From assembly GCA_030682655.1 (NCBI GenBank), contig JAUXNU010000182.1, positions 1 through 34,981 on the forward strand: DNA of 34,981 nucleotides, given 5' to 3'. Shown one piece after another: positions 1 to 7,783 of the stretch; positions within the stretch are counted from its first letter, which is position 1, and the number at the start of each line of letters is the position of its first letter. Made by a program: the position numbers and the translations under genes. The stretch comes from Actinomycetota bacterium. Lineage in GTDB: Bacteria; Actinomycetota; Coriobacteriia; Anaerosomatales; JAUXNU01. The notes under the pieces are model-generated. The model had not been told where the DNA came from, did no database searches, and was given only the letters and a program-made list of their open reading frames with translations.

Positions 1-1
1 C

Positions 2-112
2 CTGGTTCGCGATGCAGCGGTCATCTACGACGTCCACGGCGGAGATCGCACCGTCATCTGGTCCGGTCCCAAGCGGGAAGAGAGGTCGCGTCCCACCATG
101 TGGTGTAACTAG
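2..112 (+). CDS. 3' end of an unidentified gene, last codons replaced by IS256 end
   Basis: The open frame enters from the left edge and reads LVRDAAVIYDVHGGDRTVIW and a few more residues, then crosses into the left end of the IS element and stops at 110-112. I do not recognise the family. Joining the sequence before the element to the sequence after it restores a frame ending KREEGWD-stop, with the stop at 1483-1485 overlapping the pyrF start codon at 1476. The insertion therefore changed only the last three or so residues. The original overlap suggests it was translationally coupled to pyrF, so it may belong to pyrimidine synthesis, but that is inference from position only. Confidence 0.5.
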   Translation: MVRDAAVIYDVHGGDRTVIWSGPKREERSRPTMWCN

Positions 113-1466
113 GTCGCCCGCTTGAACGGCAGGCGGCCACCGTGTGATTCTTCGAAGCGACCAAGCATTCGGAGAAGGGACACACGATGGCCGACAACAG
201 CATGGAACTGACCGACTTCCTTCGCAAGGCGGTGGGCGGTGGGAATGCCGATTTCCTACGTGAGGGAGTGCGGGTGCTCTCCCAGGCGCTCATGGAGCTC
301 GAGGTATCGGAGCAGATCGGGGCCGGCAGGCACGAACGGTCAGCGGATCGCGTCACGCATCGCAACGGGTACCGGGAGCGGACCTGGGACACCGCGGCCG
401 GCGCGATCGAACTCAAGATCCCGAAGGTACGGGAGGGCAGCTACATGCCCTCGCTGATCGAACCGAGGCGCCGGATCGACCGCGCGATGCTTTCGGTGAT
501 CCAGGAGGCATGGATTCACGGCGTCTCGACCCGCAAGGTCGACGACATCGTCACCGCCCTGGGCATGACCGGGGTGTCGAAGTCGAGCGTGAGCCGCATC
601 TGCGTCGAACTCGACGAGGTGGTGGCCGACTTCCTCTCACGACCGCTGATGTGCCCCTACCCCTACCTGTGGCTCGACGCCACCTACCTGAAGTGCCGCG
701 ACGGCTCACGGGTCGGTTCGGTGGCTGCGGTGGTCGCGATCGGCGTGACTGCGGCCGGTGAGCGTGAGGTGCTCGGTCTCGACATCGGATCGAGTGAGGA
801 CGGGGCATTCTGGACCGAGTTCCTGCGTGGCCTCGTCACGCGCGGACTGACCGGGGTCGAGCTCGTGATCTCGGATGCCCACGTGGGGCTCAAGGCCGCG
901 ATCCCCGTCGTACTCTCCGGAGCGAGCTGGCAGAGATGCCGCGTCCACTTCATGCGAAACGCGCTCGTCCACGTTCCCAAGGGCGAGCAGCACATGGTGG
1001 CAGCGGCGATACGCACGATCTTCGCAGCACCCGACATCGAAGAGGCCCGGACCCAACTCAGATTCATCGCAGACGGACTCGCGAAGAGGTACCCGAAGGT
1101 GTGCGGCCTGCTCCTCGACGCCGAAGACGACGTGATCGCCCACATGGCGTTCCCGCGAGAGCACTGGACCAAGATCGCCTCCACCAACTCGCTCGAACGC
1201 GTGAACAAGGAGATCAAGCGAAGGACCGACGTCGTGGGTATCTTCCCCAACCGGGCCTCCGCGCTCAGGCTCACCGGTTGCGTGCTACTCGAGCAGCATG
1301 ACGAGTGGGCGGTGGGCAGGCGCTACATCGGCATGGAATCCATGACGAGGATCGGGAATCCGGTGAGCGAGACGGAGGTGGTGCTGCAGGCGTTGCTGGC
1401 ACCGGTGAAGTAGACTTCAGGAACAGAGAGTCACGCGGGAGTTACACCACTCCGCGGGACGCGACC
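84..1466 (+). mobile_element. IS256-family insertion sequence (complete)
   Basis: The element is bounded by 27-bp imperfect terminal inverted repeats at 84-110 and 1440-1466. Both outer 11 bases (GGTCGCGTCCC) and inner 11 bases (GTGGTGTAACT) are identical and only the middle 5 differ. The flanks show a likely 8-bp target duplication, GGAAGAGA at 76-83 and GGAAGAGG at 1467-1474, with 7 of 8 matching. The 8 to 9 bp duplication and the single transposase gene fit IS256. It looks intact and possibly recent. Confidence 0.9.
187..1413 (+). CDS. IS256-family transposase
   Basis: This 408-residue protein is the usual length for an IS256 (mutator-type) DDE transposase. The N-terminal part has the family segment THRNGYRERTWDT followed by a basic stretch (IELKIPKVREGSY). 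The catalytic region shows LWLDATYLK (first Asp), VISDAHVGLKAAI (second Asp) and STNSLERVNKEIKRR (the Glu helix), with the CRVHFMRN motif between the last two. The start at 187 follows a purine-rich ribosome site (GGAGAAGGGA). It is the only gene inside the inverted repeats, and no frameshift or missing catalytic residue is visible, so it should be active. Confidence 0.95.
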   Translation: MADNSMELTDFLRKAVGGGNADFLREGVRVLSQALMELEVSEQIGAGRHERSADRVTHRNGYRERTWDTAAGAIELKIPKVREGSYMPSLIEPRRRIDRAMLSVIQEAWIHGVSTRKVDDIVTALGMTGVSKSSVSRICVELDEVVADFLSRPLMCPYPYLWLDATYLKCRDGSRVGSVAAVVAIGVTAAGEREVLGLDIGSSEDGAFWTEFLRGLVTRGLTGVELVISDAHVGLKAAIPVVLSGASWQRCRVHFMRNALVHVPKGEQHMVAAAIRTIFAAPDIEEARTQLRFIADGLAKRYPKVCGLLLDAEDDVIAHMAFPREHWTKIASTNSLERVNKEIKRRTDVVGIFPNRASALRLTGCVLLEQHDEWAVGRRYIGMESMTRIGNPVSETEVVLQALLAPVK

Positions 1467-1475
1467 GGAAGAGGG

Positions 1476-2201
1476 ATGGGACTAGTTGTGGTTGCAGGCG
1501 GACTCAGAGAGAAGATCATCGTCGCGCTTGACACCGACGCACACACGGCGCTCGGGCTTGCGCGCTCGCTGCAGGGCCGTGCCGATTGGCTCAAGGTCGG
1601 CATGACGCTCTTCTACGCCGAAGGACCGGGCATAGTCGCGCGCCTGCGGGACATGGGTTTCCGCATCTTCCTCGACCTCAAGCTCCACGATATCCCGCAC
1701 CAGGTCGAGGGCGCGGCCCGGGAGATTGCGAAGCTGGGGTGCTCGATGATGACGGTGCACGCTTCAGGTGGGGTCGAGATGATGCGCGCGGCCATGCAAG
1801 GGGCCTACGCGGGCTCACGCGAGTGCGGCATCGACACACCGGGCATCGTCGCGGTCACTGTGCTGACGAGTATGGACGAGCGATCCCTTGGGCAGACGGG
1901 CGTGTCCAAGCCGGTGGCAGAACAAGTCCATGGTCTGGCCGGTCTGGCGCGGGAGAGCGGCGTGCAGGGCATCGTATGTTCGCCGCACGAAGCTCGCGCC
2001 ATGCGGGAGCTACTGGGACCAGAGGCGCTCGTGGTGACCCCCGGTGTGCGGCCCTCCTGGGCGTCCGCCGACGACCAGGCACGCATCGCCACTCCGGGGG
2101 AGGCTATTGCGGCCGGGGCCTCACACGTAGTGATCGGTCGACCGATCACCGGGGCCGAGGAGCCGGGCAGCGCAATGGAACGCATCGCCGAGGAGGCGTG
2201 A
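1476..2201 (+). CDS. pyrF: Orotidine 5'-phosphate decarboxylase
   Basis: PyrF makes UMP by decarboxylating OMP, the last step of de novo pyrimidine synthesis, in the cytosol. The protein opens with KIIVALD and carries the family signature LDLKLHDIP at residues 66-74, giving the Asp67-Lys69-Asp72 catalytic set. It ends with the phosphate-binding VTPGVRP and VIGRPIT segments. Length (241 residues) is normal. The ATG at 1476 is chosen because GGAAG lies just upstream; a GTG at 1488 is an alternative. The ribosome site lies in the IS256 target duplication. pyrE follows after 4 bases, so the two form an operon. Confidence 0.95.
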   Translation: MGLVVVAGGLREKIIVALDTDAHTALGLARSLQGRADWLKVGMTLFYAEGPGIVARLRDMGFRIFLDLKLHDIPHQVEGAAREIAKLGCSMMTVHASGGVEMMRAAMQGAYAGSRECGIDTPGIVAVTVLTSMDERSLGQTGVSKPVAEQVHGLAGLARESGVQGIVCSPHEARAMRELLGPEALVVTPGVRPSWASADDQARIATPGEAIAAGASHVVIGRPITGAEEPGSAMERIAEEA

Positions 2202-2205
2202 ACGC

Positions 2206-2787
2206 ATGACGATGAGCCGAGAGCAACTGCTCGAATCTCTGAGCGCCGCCGGGGCTTTGCTGTCGGGACACTTCGTTCTTACGAGCGGTCGGCACTCCGC
2301 CACGTACGTTCAGTGCGCGCGAATACTTGAGGACCCGGCGCTTACCACGCGTCTTGCCGAGGACATAGCCGAGCGATTTCGCGACGACGCGATCGACCTG
2401 GTAGCGGCTCCGGCGGTTGGCGGAATCGTAATCGGGTTCGCGGTAGCGCAGGCGCTGGGGGTCAAGTTCATCTTCAGTGAACGTGAGCAGGGCGAGATGC
2501 GATTCCGGCGAGCCTTCCAGGTTCCGGAGAATGCGCGCGTTCTTATCGTAGAAGACGTGGTCACAACAGGTGGTTCGGTCGCCGAGGTCATCGAACTGGT
2601 GCGCGCTGCCAACGGTATTGCCGTTGGGGTCGCCTCAATCATCGACCGCGGTGGGGAGAAGCGCTTCTCGACTGAGTTCAGACCTCTACTTAGACTTGAG
2701 GTTGAGTCCTGGGAGGCGAATTCGTGTGGCCTGTGTGCCTCCGGAGTCGACATCACATCGCCCGGAAGTCGGCGGACCGGCCAATAG
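2206..2787 (+). CDS. pyrE: Orotate phosphoribosyltransferase
   Basis: PyrE joins orotate and PRPP to make OMP, the substrate of the neighbouring PyrF. The type I phosphoribosyltransferase PRPP loop is clear: VLIVEDVVTTGGS around residues 112-124, with the acidic pair before the glycine turn. The early part, LTSGRHSATYVQ, matches the orotate-binding N-terminus. At 193 residues it is normal length. A GGAGG 9 bases before the ATG at 2206 supports that start; an in-frame ATG two codons later is possible. The gene is 4 bases downstream of pyrF. Confidence 0.95.
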   Translation: MTMSREQLLESLSAAGALLSGHFVLTSGRHSATYVQCARILEDPALTTRLAEDIAERFRDDAIDLVAAPAVGGIVIGFAVAQALGVKFIFSEREQGEMRFRRAFQVPENARVLIVEDVVTTGGSVAEVIELVRAANGIAVGVASIIDRGGEKRFSTEFRPLLRLEVESWEANSCGLCASGVDITSPGSRRTGQ

Positions 2788-2835
2788 AGCTTGGCATCGC
2801 CGCAGGTCAGGCGTAACATCATGACGTCCAGCTGG

Positions 2836-2865
2836 TTGTCATAGACGCGCGAATGTGTCTACAAT
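2836..2865 (+). promoter_or_regulatory. Sigma-70-type promoter for mihF
   Basis: TTGTCA at 2836-2841 and TACAAT at 2860-2865 are separated by 18 bases. They lie about 50 bases before the mihF start in a gap between pyrE and mihF. This is a strong match and suggests that mihF, and perhaps gmk and rpoZ, are transcribed separately from pyrFE. Confidence 0.7.
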
Positions 2866-2913
2866 CGTGTGGCGTGGAGTCAAGCTCCGCCTATGCGAGG
2901 ACGAGGAGGAACC

Positions 2914-3222
2914 ATGGCACTTCCGAACCTTTCCGATGCCGATCGCCAGGCTGCCCTTAAGAAGGCTGCCGAGGCCCGCCAGAAGCGTGCAGAGCTTCGG
3001 GCCAAGATCAAAGCTGGCCAGACGAGCTTCGCCCAGGTCATGGCAAGGAGCGACGATCCCATCGTCGCGCGCATGAAGGTTTCGACGTTGCTCGAGAGCC
3101 TTCCCGGTTTTGGCAAGGCCAAGGCCGCCAAGATCATGGAAGAGCTTGAGATCTCCGACAGCCGTCGCGTTCAGGGTCTTGGCGCCCGCCAGCGCGAGCA
3201 CTTGATGGCGCGGTTGGGATAA
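2914..3222 (+). CDS. mihF: Actinobacterial integration host factor (mIHF)
   Basis: This 102-residue basic protein matches the actinobacterial mIHF family, a nucleoid DNA-binding protein unrelated to HU-type IHF. The N-terminal half is a charged helix (AALKKAAEARQKRAELRAKIK). The C-terminal half has the helix-two-turn-helix segment with LPGFGKAKAAKIMEELEI and ends with the RVQGLGARQREHL segment typical of the family. The ATG at 2914 has GAGGAGGA just upstream; longer in-frame extensions lack such a site. Position before gmk and rpoZ is the conserved actinobacterial arrangement, which is good support for the phylum. Confidence 0.93.
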   Translation: MALPNLSDADRQAALKKAAEARQKRAELRAKIKAGQTSFAQVMARSDDPIVARMKVSTLLESLPGFGKAKAAKIMEELEISDSRRVQGLGARQREHLMARLG

Positions 3223-3259
3223 GCGATCTTCGACTTGTGCACGTGAGAATTCGATCGGG

Positions 3260-3859
3260 ATGCTGCGCCCGGTGACGCGCGCAGGCCATCTCTACATCGT
3301 GTCCGGCCCTTCGGGGGCTGGCAAGGGGACCCTGGTTGAGGCGGTTCGTCACAGGGTCCCCGACATTTGGGTGTCTGTGTCTGCGACGACGCGTCCACCC
3401 CGCCCCGGAGAGCGTGAGGGCGTCGAGTACTTCTTCCTGAGTTCCGAGGAATTCTCCCGTCTTGTCGACAGGGGCGGTTTCCTTGAATGGGCCGAGGTAC
3501 ACGGCAATCGCTACGGAACGCTTCGTGAGCCGGTGGACCGCGCTGTCGTCGAGGGCAGACCGGTCGTGCTAGAGATAGATCCTCAGGGAGCGATGCAGGT
3601 CAAGCGGGCCGTGCCGGAGTCTTCGCTGGTGTTCGTCAAGGCACCTTCCTTCGACGAGTTGAAGCGGCGCCTCGTGGGGCGGGGCAGCGAGACATCCGAG
3701 CAGGTGGAGACGCGCCTGAAGACCGCCGAGGGCGAGATGGCGTTTGCGGGTACGTATGATTTTGTGGTAATCAATGATGACGTTTCCCGTGCAACCGACG
3801 AGCTTGCCGCGATTGTCAGCGGCGAGGTCAGGCGCGAAACCCCTGAGAAAGAGGACTGA
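3260..3859 (+). CDS. gmk: Guanylate kinase
   Basis: Guanylate kinase phosphorylates GMP to GDP with ATP. The P-loop GPSGAGKGT is at residues 16-24, followed by the GMP-binding segment with TTRPPRPGEREGVEYFF and the later EWAEVHGNRYGT. Length (199 residues) is standard. The start at 3260 keeps a short N-terminus before the first strand (HLYIVSGP). It sits 37 bases after mihF and 6 bases before rpoZ, a common bacterial gmk-rpoZ pair. Confidence 0.95.
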   Translation: MLRPVTRAGHLYIVSGPSGAGKGTLVEAVRHRVPDIWVSVSATTRPPRPGEREGVEYFFLSSEEFSRLVDRGGFLEWAEVHGNRYGTLREPVDRAVVEGRPVVLEIDPQGAMQVKRAVPESSLVFVKAPSFDELKRRLVGRGSETSEQVETRLKTAEGEMAFAGTYDFVVINDDVSRATDELAAIVSGEVRRETPEKED

Positions 3860-3865
3860 ATCCGC

Positions 3866-4114
3866 ATGGTCATCAAGCCTGAGATAGACCTGCTGCTAGC
3901 CACGGTCGATTCGAAGTACACGCTTTGCATCGTCTCGGCGCGCCGCGCACGTCAGATCAACGACATGGTGCATCGCGCCAGGGACAAGGCCGTGCTCATG
4001 CTTGCGCCGTCCCAGATCGCGTCGCTCACGAAGACCAAGCCGCTGACGCTTGCCCTCGAAGAGATCGCCAATGGCGACGTGTCATACGACCGGGTCCAGG
4101 ACAGCGTCAAGTAG
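3866..4114 (+). CDS. rpoZ: RNA polymerase omega subunit
   Basis: Omega helps assemble and stabilise RNA polymerase by binding the beta-prime C-terminus. The 82-residue protein has the conserved order: a short N-terminal helix (IDLLLATVDSKYTLCIVSARRARQIND), then the KPLTLALEEIANGDV segment near the C-terminus. Its place directly after gmk is the conserved synteny. In many genomes coaBC comes next; here coaBC is 13 kb away, so the usual gmk-rpoZ-coaBC run has been opened by intervening genes. Confidence 0.92.
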   Translation: MVIKPEIDLLLATVDSKYTLCIVSARRARQINDMVHRARDKAVLMLAPSQIASLTKTKPLTLALEEIANGDVSYDRVQDSVK

Positions 4115-4125
4115 GCGCGCGCGCC

Positions 4126-5352
4126 ATGTTCGAGCGCGCCGCCCTCATCCACTACCACGAGATCGGGCTCAAAGGCCGGAACCGATCGGCTTTCGAGCGC
4201 CGTCTGCAGACAAACATCCAGGCGCTCATCGGCGAGTTGACTTCGGCGTCGGCCGAGTGCGTGTCCAGCAGGCTCCTCGTTCGTGCCACCGATGTGTCGA
4301 AACTCGACGCGCTGTGCGAAGCCATCGCCGCGGTTCCGGGCGTTGCGTACGTAGCTCCGGTCTACATCACCTCGCGGGAGATGCACGATCTGAAGAGTGC
4401 GGCGCTGCTCGCGATCCGTGCCGTCAGCGGGTGGGAGTCGTTCGCCATCGATGCCCGCCGCTCGAACACAGACTTCCCGGTGTCGAGCATGGAACTCAAC
4501 CGGATCCTCGGCCAGCATGTCGTCGACGAGACCGGCGCGCGAGTCGATCTCACCAGTCCGGATGTGACCTGCTGGGTGGAGGTCGTTCAGGGCGACGCGT
4601 ATGTCTTCAGCCGCAAGATCCCCGGAGTGGGCGGGTTGCCGGTTGGCACGGCCGGCAAGGTCGTGGCGCTTCTGTCCGCCGGCATAGACTCGCCGGTGGC
4701 GGCGTGGAGGATGATGAAACGCGGGGCGGTCGTGGTCGGCGTGCACTTCTCCGGCCGCCCGCAAACGAACGACCTTTCGGAACGCTTCGTGACCGAGATC
4801 GCCGGGGCACTTCAGCGCTACGGGGGGCTCGGGCGGGTCTACTACGTGCCCTTCGGCGACCTGCAGAAGGAGATCTCGCTTGCCGCGCCTCCGGACCTGC
4901 GCGTGCTCCTCTACCGGCGTCTCATGATCCGCGTGGCCGAGGAGATCGCCGCCTTCGAGAACGCGAAGGCACTGGTCACAGGGGAGTCCCTTGGCCAGGT
5001 CGCCTCGCAGACGCTGGAGAACATCACCGCTGTGGACGAGGTCGCGACGCTTCCGGTGTTGCGCCCGCTCATCGGCAACGACAAGCTGGAGATCATCGCC
5101 GGGGCCCGTGCGATCGGCACCTACGCGCTCTCCACACAAAGTCATGAGGACTGTTGCACGCTCTTCATGCCGCGCATGCCTGCGACTCACGCCACCGTCG
5201 CCGAGGTGCTCGCCGGCGAGGCCGATCTCGACATACCCCGGATGACGGCCGACGCCGTCGCTTCGCTGACCTTCCGTGATTTCCCGTGCCCCGCCTATCG
5301 TTCGCCGCGGCGGTTGCCGCCCGGTGTCGGACCGGACAGTCGGGACCGGTGA
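4126..5352 (+). CDS. thiI: tRNA 4-thiouridine synthetase ThiI (no rhodanese domain)
   Basis: ThiI adenylates U8 of tRNA and transfers sulfur to form 4-thiouridine; some members also feed thiazole synthesis. The N-terminal ferredoxin-like and THUMP domains cover about residues 1-165. The PP-loop ATP-binding motif SAGIDSP is at about 184-190 and is followed by GESLGQVASQTLEN and the CTLFMPR segment. The protein ends near residue 408 without the C-terminal rhodanese domain of the E. coli enzyme, so an outside sulfur donor is needed. The ATG at 4126 is preferred because upstream frame overlaps rpoZ. The stop overlaps a possible GTG start of the next gene. Confidence 0.92.
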   Translation: MFERAALIHYHEIGLKGRNRSAFERRLQTNIQALIGELTSASAECVSSRLLVRATDVSKLDALCEAIAAVPGVAYVAPVYITSREMHDLKSAALLAIRAVSGWESFAIDARRSNTDFPVSSMELNRILGQHVVDETGARVDLTSPDVTCWVEVVQGDAYVFSRKIPGVGGLPVGTAGKVVALLSAGIDSPVAAWRMMKRGAVVVGVHFSGRPQTNDLSERFVTEIAGALQRYGGLGRVYYVPFGDLQKEISLAAPPDLRVLLYRRLMIRVAEEIAAFENAKALVTGESLGQVASQTLENITAVDEVATLPVLRPLIGNDKLEIIAGARAIGTYALSTQSHEDCCTLFMPRMPATHATVAEVLAGEADLDIPRMTADAVASLTFRDFPCPAYRSPRRLPPGVGPDSRDR

Positions 5353-5357
5353 ACCGC

Positions 5358-6467
5358 ATGCGCATACTCGCTCTCGAGCCGTACTACGGCGGCTCACACC
5401 GGGCGGTGCTCGACGGGCTCGTCGCGCGCACCTGCGCCGAGTGGACGCTGCTCACGTTGCCCGCGCGCAAGTGGAAGTGGAGGATGCGCGGGTCGGCGAT
5501 CACCATGGCCGAGGAGATACGACGGCGCTCAGCGGCAGGTGAAGGATGGGACGTCGTGTTCGCATCGACGTTCGTGAACCTCGCCGAGCTGTACGGTCTG
5601 GCCGGCAAGGCGCTTGCGGGCGTGCCGTCGATCGTGTACTTCCACGAGAACCAGCTCGTCTACCCGAACCGGCACACCGCCGAGTGGGACTTCCAGTTCC
5701 CGCTGACCAACATCACGAGCGCGCTCGCTGCCGACCTGTGCGTGTTCAACACCGGGTTCACCCGGCGGACGTTTCTCGACGAGATCACGCCCTTCCTGAA
5801 GCAGTTCCCGGACCATCACCCGGAGGGCGTTGCGGAGCGCATCGCTGCCAAGTCCGAGGTCATCGCGCCGCCGTTCGATCCGGCACCGTTCGACAGCGTG
5901 CTTGGCTCTGAGGGTGTCGCGGCTGCTGTTCGCGGCCAGCGCCCACGCATCGTGTGGCCACACCGTTGGGAGCACGACAAGGACCCCGACACCTTCTTCC
6001 GCGCGGTGACTCGCCTTGCCGCGGAGGGGCTCGACTTCGAGGTCGCCGTCGCGGGGCAACCGTTCCGCGAGACCGCCGAGGAGGTCCGCGCCGCAGCCGA
6101 TGCGCTCGGTGACCGCCTGGTGCATGTGGGCGAGCCAGCCGGGCGAGAGGTGTATGCCGGGCTGCTGGCGGGAAGCGACATCGCGGTCTCTACCGCCGAC
6201 AACGAGTTCTTCGGCCTCGCGATGATCGAGGCGTGCTACGCGGGGTGTGCGCCGGTAGTGCCGGACCGTCTCGCGTACGTGGAGCTGTATCCGGTCGAAT
6301 GCAGGTATCGTGACGAGAATGGCCTCGTGGCCCTCTTGCGGTCACATATCACCCATAGGCCTGCGCCGGGGCAGGGGAGGGCGCTGGCCGAGGAGTACAC
6401 GTTCTTGCGACTTGTCGGCGAGTACGAGCGCACGTTCGCGGAGGTTGCCGTTCGCGGTCGCCGCTGA
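5358..6467 (+). CDS. tRNA-queuosine alpha-mannosyltransferase-like glycosyltransferase (DUF3524)
   Basis: The N-terminus MRILALEPYYGGSH, then LTLPARKWKWRMRGSA, is the hallmark of the DUF3524 family, whose human member (GTDC1/QTMAN) mannosylates queuosine in tRNA-Asp. A GT4-type C-terminal half follows, with IVWPHRWEHDKDP, then VHVGE and the acidic donor-site stretch DNEFFGLAMIEACYAGCAPV. Length (369 residues) fits. The ATG at 5358 matches family starts; a GTG at 5349 overlapping the thiI stop is an alternative. Position right behind thiI supports a tRNA modification role. That the bacterial enzyme uses queuosine-tRNA is inferred from the family, not shown here. Confidence 0.85.
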   Translation: MRILALEPYYGGSHRAVLDGLVARTCAEWTLLTLPARKWKWRMRGSAITMAEEIRRRSAAGEGWDVVFASTFVNLAELYGLAGKALAGVPSIVYFHENQLVYPNRHTAEWDFQFPLTNITSALAADLCVFNTGFTRRTFLDEITPFLKQFPDHHPEGVAERIAAKSEVIAPPFDPAPFDSVLGSEGVAAAVRGQRPRIVWPHRWEHDKDPDTFFRAVTRLAAEGLDFEVAVAGQPFRETAEEVRAAADALGDRLVHVGEPAGREVYAGLLAGSDIAVSTADNEFFGLAMIEACYAGCAPVVPDRLAYVELYPVECRYRDENGLVALLRSHITHRPAPGQGRALAEEYTFLRLVGEYERTFAEVAVRGRR

Positions 6468-6539
6468 TCTGCGGCTCCGTAGGTCGCTAGGTATCGCGCG
6501 GGCATGAGGCTCGCGCGCCACGGAGGAGGAGACGTCACC

Positions 6540-6839
6540 ATGCAAGAACTCCTGAACCTGCCCACACCTGCGCTCGTTGCGATCGTGGTGCTCGGCACAG
6601 CGCAGATCGCGCTCGAACTCTACGCCGTGATCGACATCGTTCGCAGGCCGGCGGACCAGATCGCGGGCACGAAGGTCATGTGGATACTGATCGTGGTGTT
6701 CGTGAACCTCATCGGCGCGATCGTCTATCTGCTCGTCGGACGCAAGCCCGCGACCGTCACGCAGTCCGAGGCTGCAGTGGCGCAGGGCGACGCGGCGCGC
6801 ACTGCCGTCGACACCCTCTACGGGGGTGACGACCGGTGA
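6540..6839 (+). CDS. PLDc_N domain membrane protein
   Basis: This 99-residue protein has two predicted membrane helices (about residues 10-30 and 43-65) separated by a short loop with DIVRRPADQIAGTKVMW, which matches the phospholipase-D nuclease N-terminal (PLDc_N) domain found alone in small transporters' partners. GGAGGAGGAG upstream supports the ATG at 6540. It overlaps the next ABC ATPase gene. The order PLDc_N protein, ABC ATPase, ABC-2 permease matches yxlE-yxlF-yxlG of Bacillus, so it is likely an accessory subunit of that transporter. Confidence 0.75.
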   Translation: MQELLNLPTPALVAIVVLGTAQIALELYAVIDIVRRPADQIAGTKVMWILIVVFVNLIGAIVYLLVGRKPATVTQSEAAVAQGDAARTAVDTLYGGDDR

Positions 6840-7783
6840 CGCCCGCCGCTCCCGCAACTGCTTCTACTGCCATCGAAGTCCGTGGACTCACGAAGGTCTA
6901 CAAGGAAGCCCGCGCACTCGATGGGGTCGATATCACCGTGTCAGAGGGCTCCGTGTTCGGGTTCCTCGGTCCGAACGGGGCAGGCAAGACGACGACGCTG
7001 CGGATCGCGACCGGTCTTGCCCACGCCACCGCAGGTGAAGTGCGGGTCTTCGGGCTCGACACGACCGCCGGCGAGACGCGCTCACAGATCGGCTTCCTGC
7101 CCGACGTTCCCGGCTTCTACCCATGGATGACGGCCAACGAGTTCCTGCGATTTGCCGGCGGGCTATTCGGCATCAGCGGAAAGACGCTCGATGCGCGCGT
7201 CGCTTCACTGCTCGACCTCGCAGGACTCGCCGATGTGAAGACGCGCGTCGGCGGCTACTCTCGTGGCATGAAGCAGCGCCTCGGCGTCGCTCAGGCACTG
7301 ATCAACGCACCACGGCTGCTCTTGCTCGACGAACCTACGAGCGCACTCGACCCACTTGGGCGCAAAGAGGTGCTCGACATGATCGCTTCGCTGCGCGGGC
7401 GCACGACGGTGTTCTTCTCGACCCACATCCTGGCCGACGTGGAGCGCGTGTGCGACACGGTAGCGATTCTCGATCGGGGACGGGTCGTGACCCAGGCTCC
7501 CATCGACGAGCTCAAGGCGCGCTATGGAGCGCACAGACTCATCGTGGAAGTGGACCGCGATTCGGATTCGTTCGCCAAGGAGCTTCTCGACCTTGAGTAC
7601 GTGAGCGCGGTTTCTCCAGGCAGCGATGGGGGTCTCTCGGTGACACTTACCGATCTTCCCCGCGCCCAGCGGGAGGTCCCGGCACTCGTGGTCGAGCGCG
7701 GGCTGGCGCTCAAGCGGTTCGAGAGTGGTGAGGTCGGCCTCGAAGAAGTCTTCGTCGATCTCGTGGGGGGCGATCACCGATGA
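6836..7783 (+). CDS. ABC-2 type transporter ATP-binding protein
   Basis: The Walker A motif GPNGAGKTT is at residues 45-53, the signature SRGMKQRLGVAQAL sits midway, and Walker B is LLLLDEPTSALDP. The C-terminal 80 or so residues are the extension usual in CcmA/DrrA-type ATPases. The protein has 315 residues. A GTG start at 6836 overlaps the stop of the PLDc_N gene, and the end overlaps the permease gene by 4 bases, so the three are translationally coupled. The substrate is unknown; Bacillus YxlF and its relatives are the nearest functional parallel by gene order. Confidence 0.9.
   Translation: MTPAAPATASTAIEVRGLTKVYKEARALDGVDITVSEGSVFGFLGPNGAGKTTTLRIATGLAHATAGEVRVFGLDTTAGETRSQIGFLPDVPGFYPWMTANEFLRFAGGLFGISGKTLDARVASLLDLAGLADVKTRVGGYSRGMKQRLGVAQALINAPRLLLLDEPTSALDPLGRKEVLDMIASLRGRTTVFFSTHILADVERVCDTVAILDRGRVVTQAPIDELKARYGAHRLIVEVDRDSDSFAKELLDLEYVSAVSPGSDGGLSVTLTDLPRAQREVPALVVERGLALKRFESGEVGLEEVFVDLVGGDHR

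Noticed and set aside
3952-5397. A 481-codon open frame on the minus strand opposite thiI
   Set aside because: It mirrors rpoZ and thiI, has no family motifs and is rich in Arg, His and Asp.
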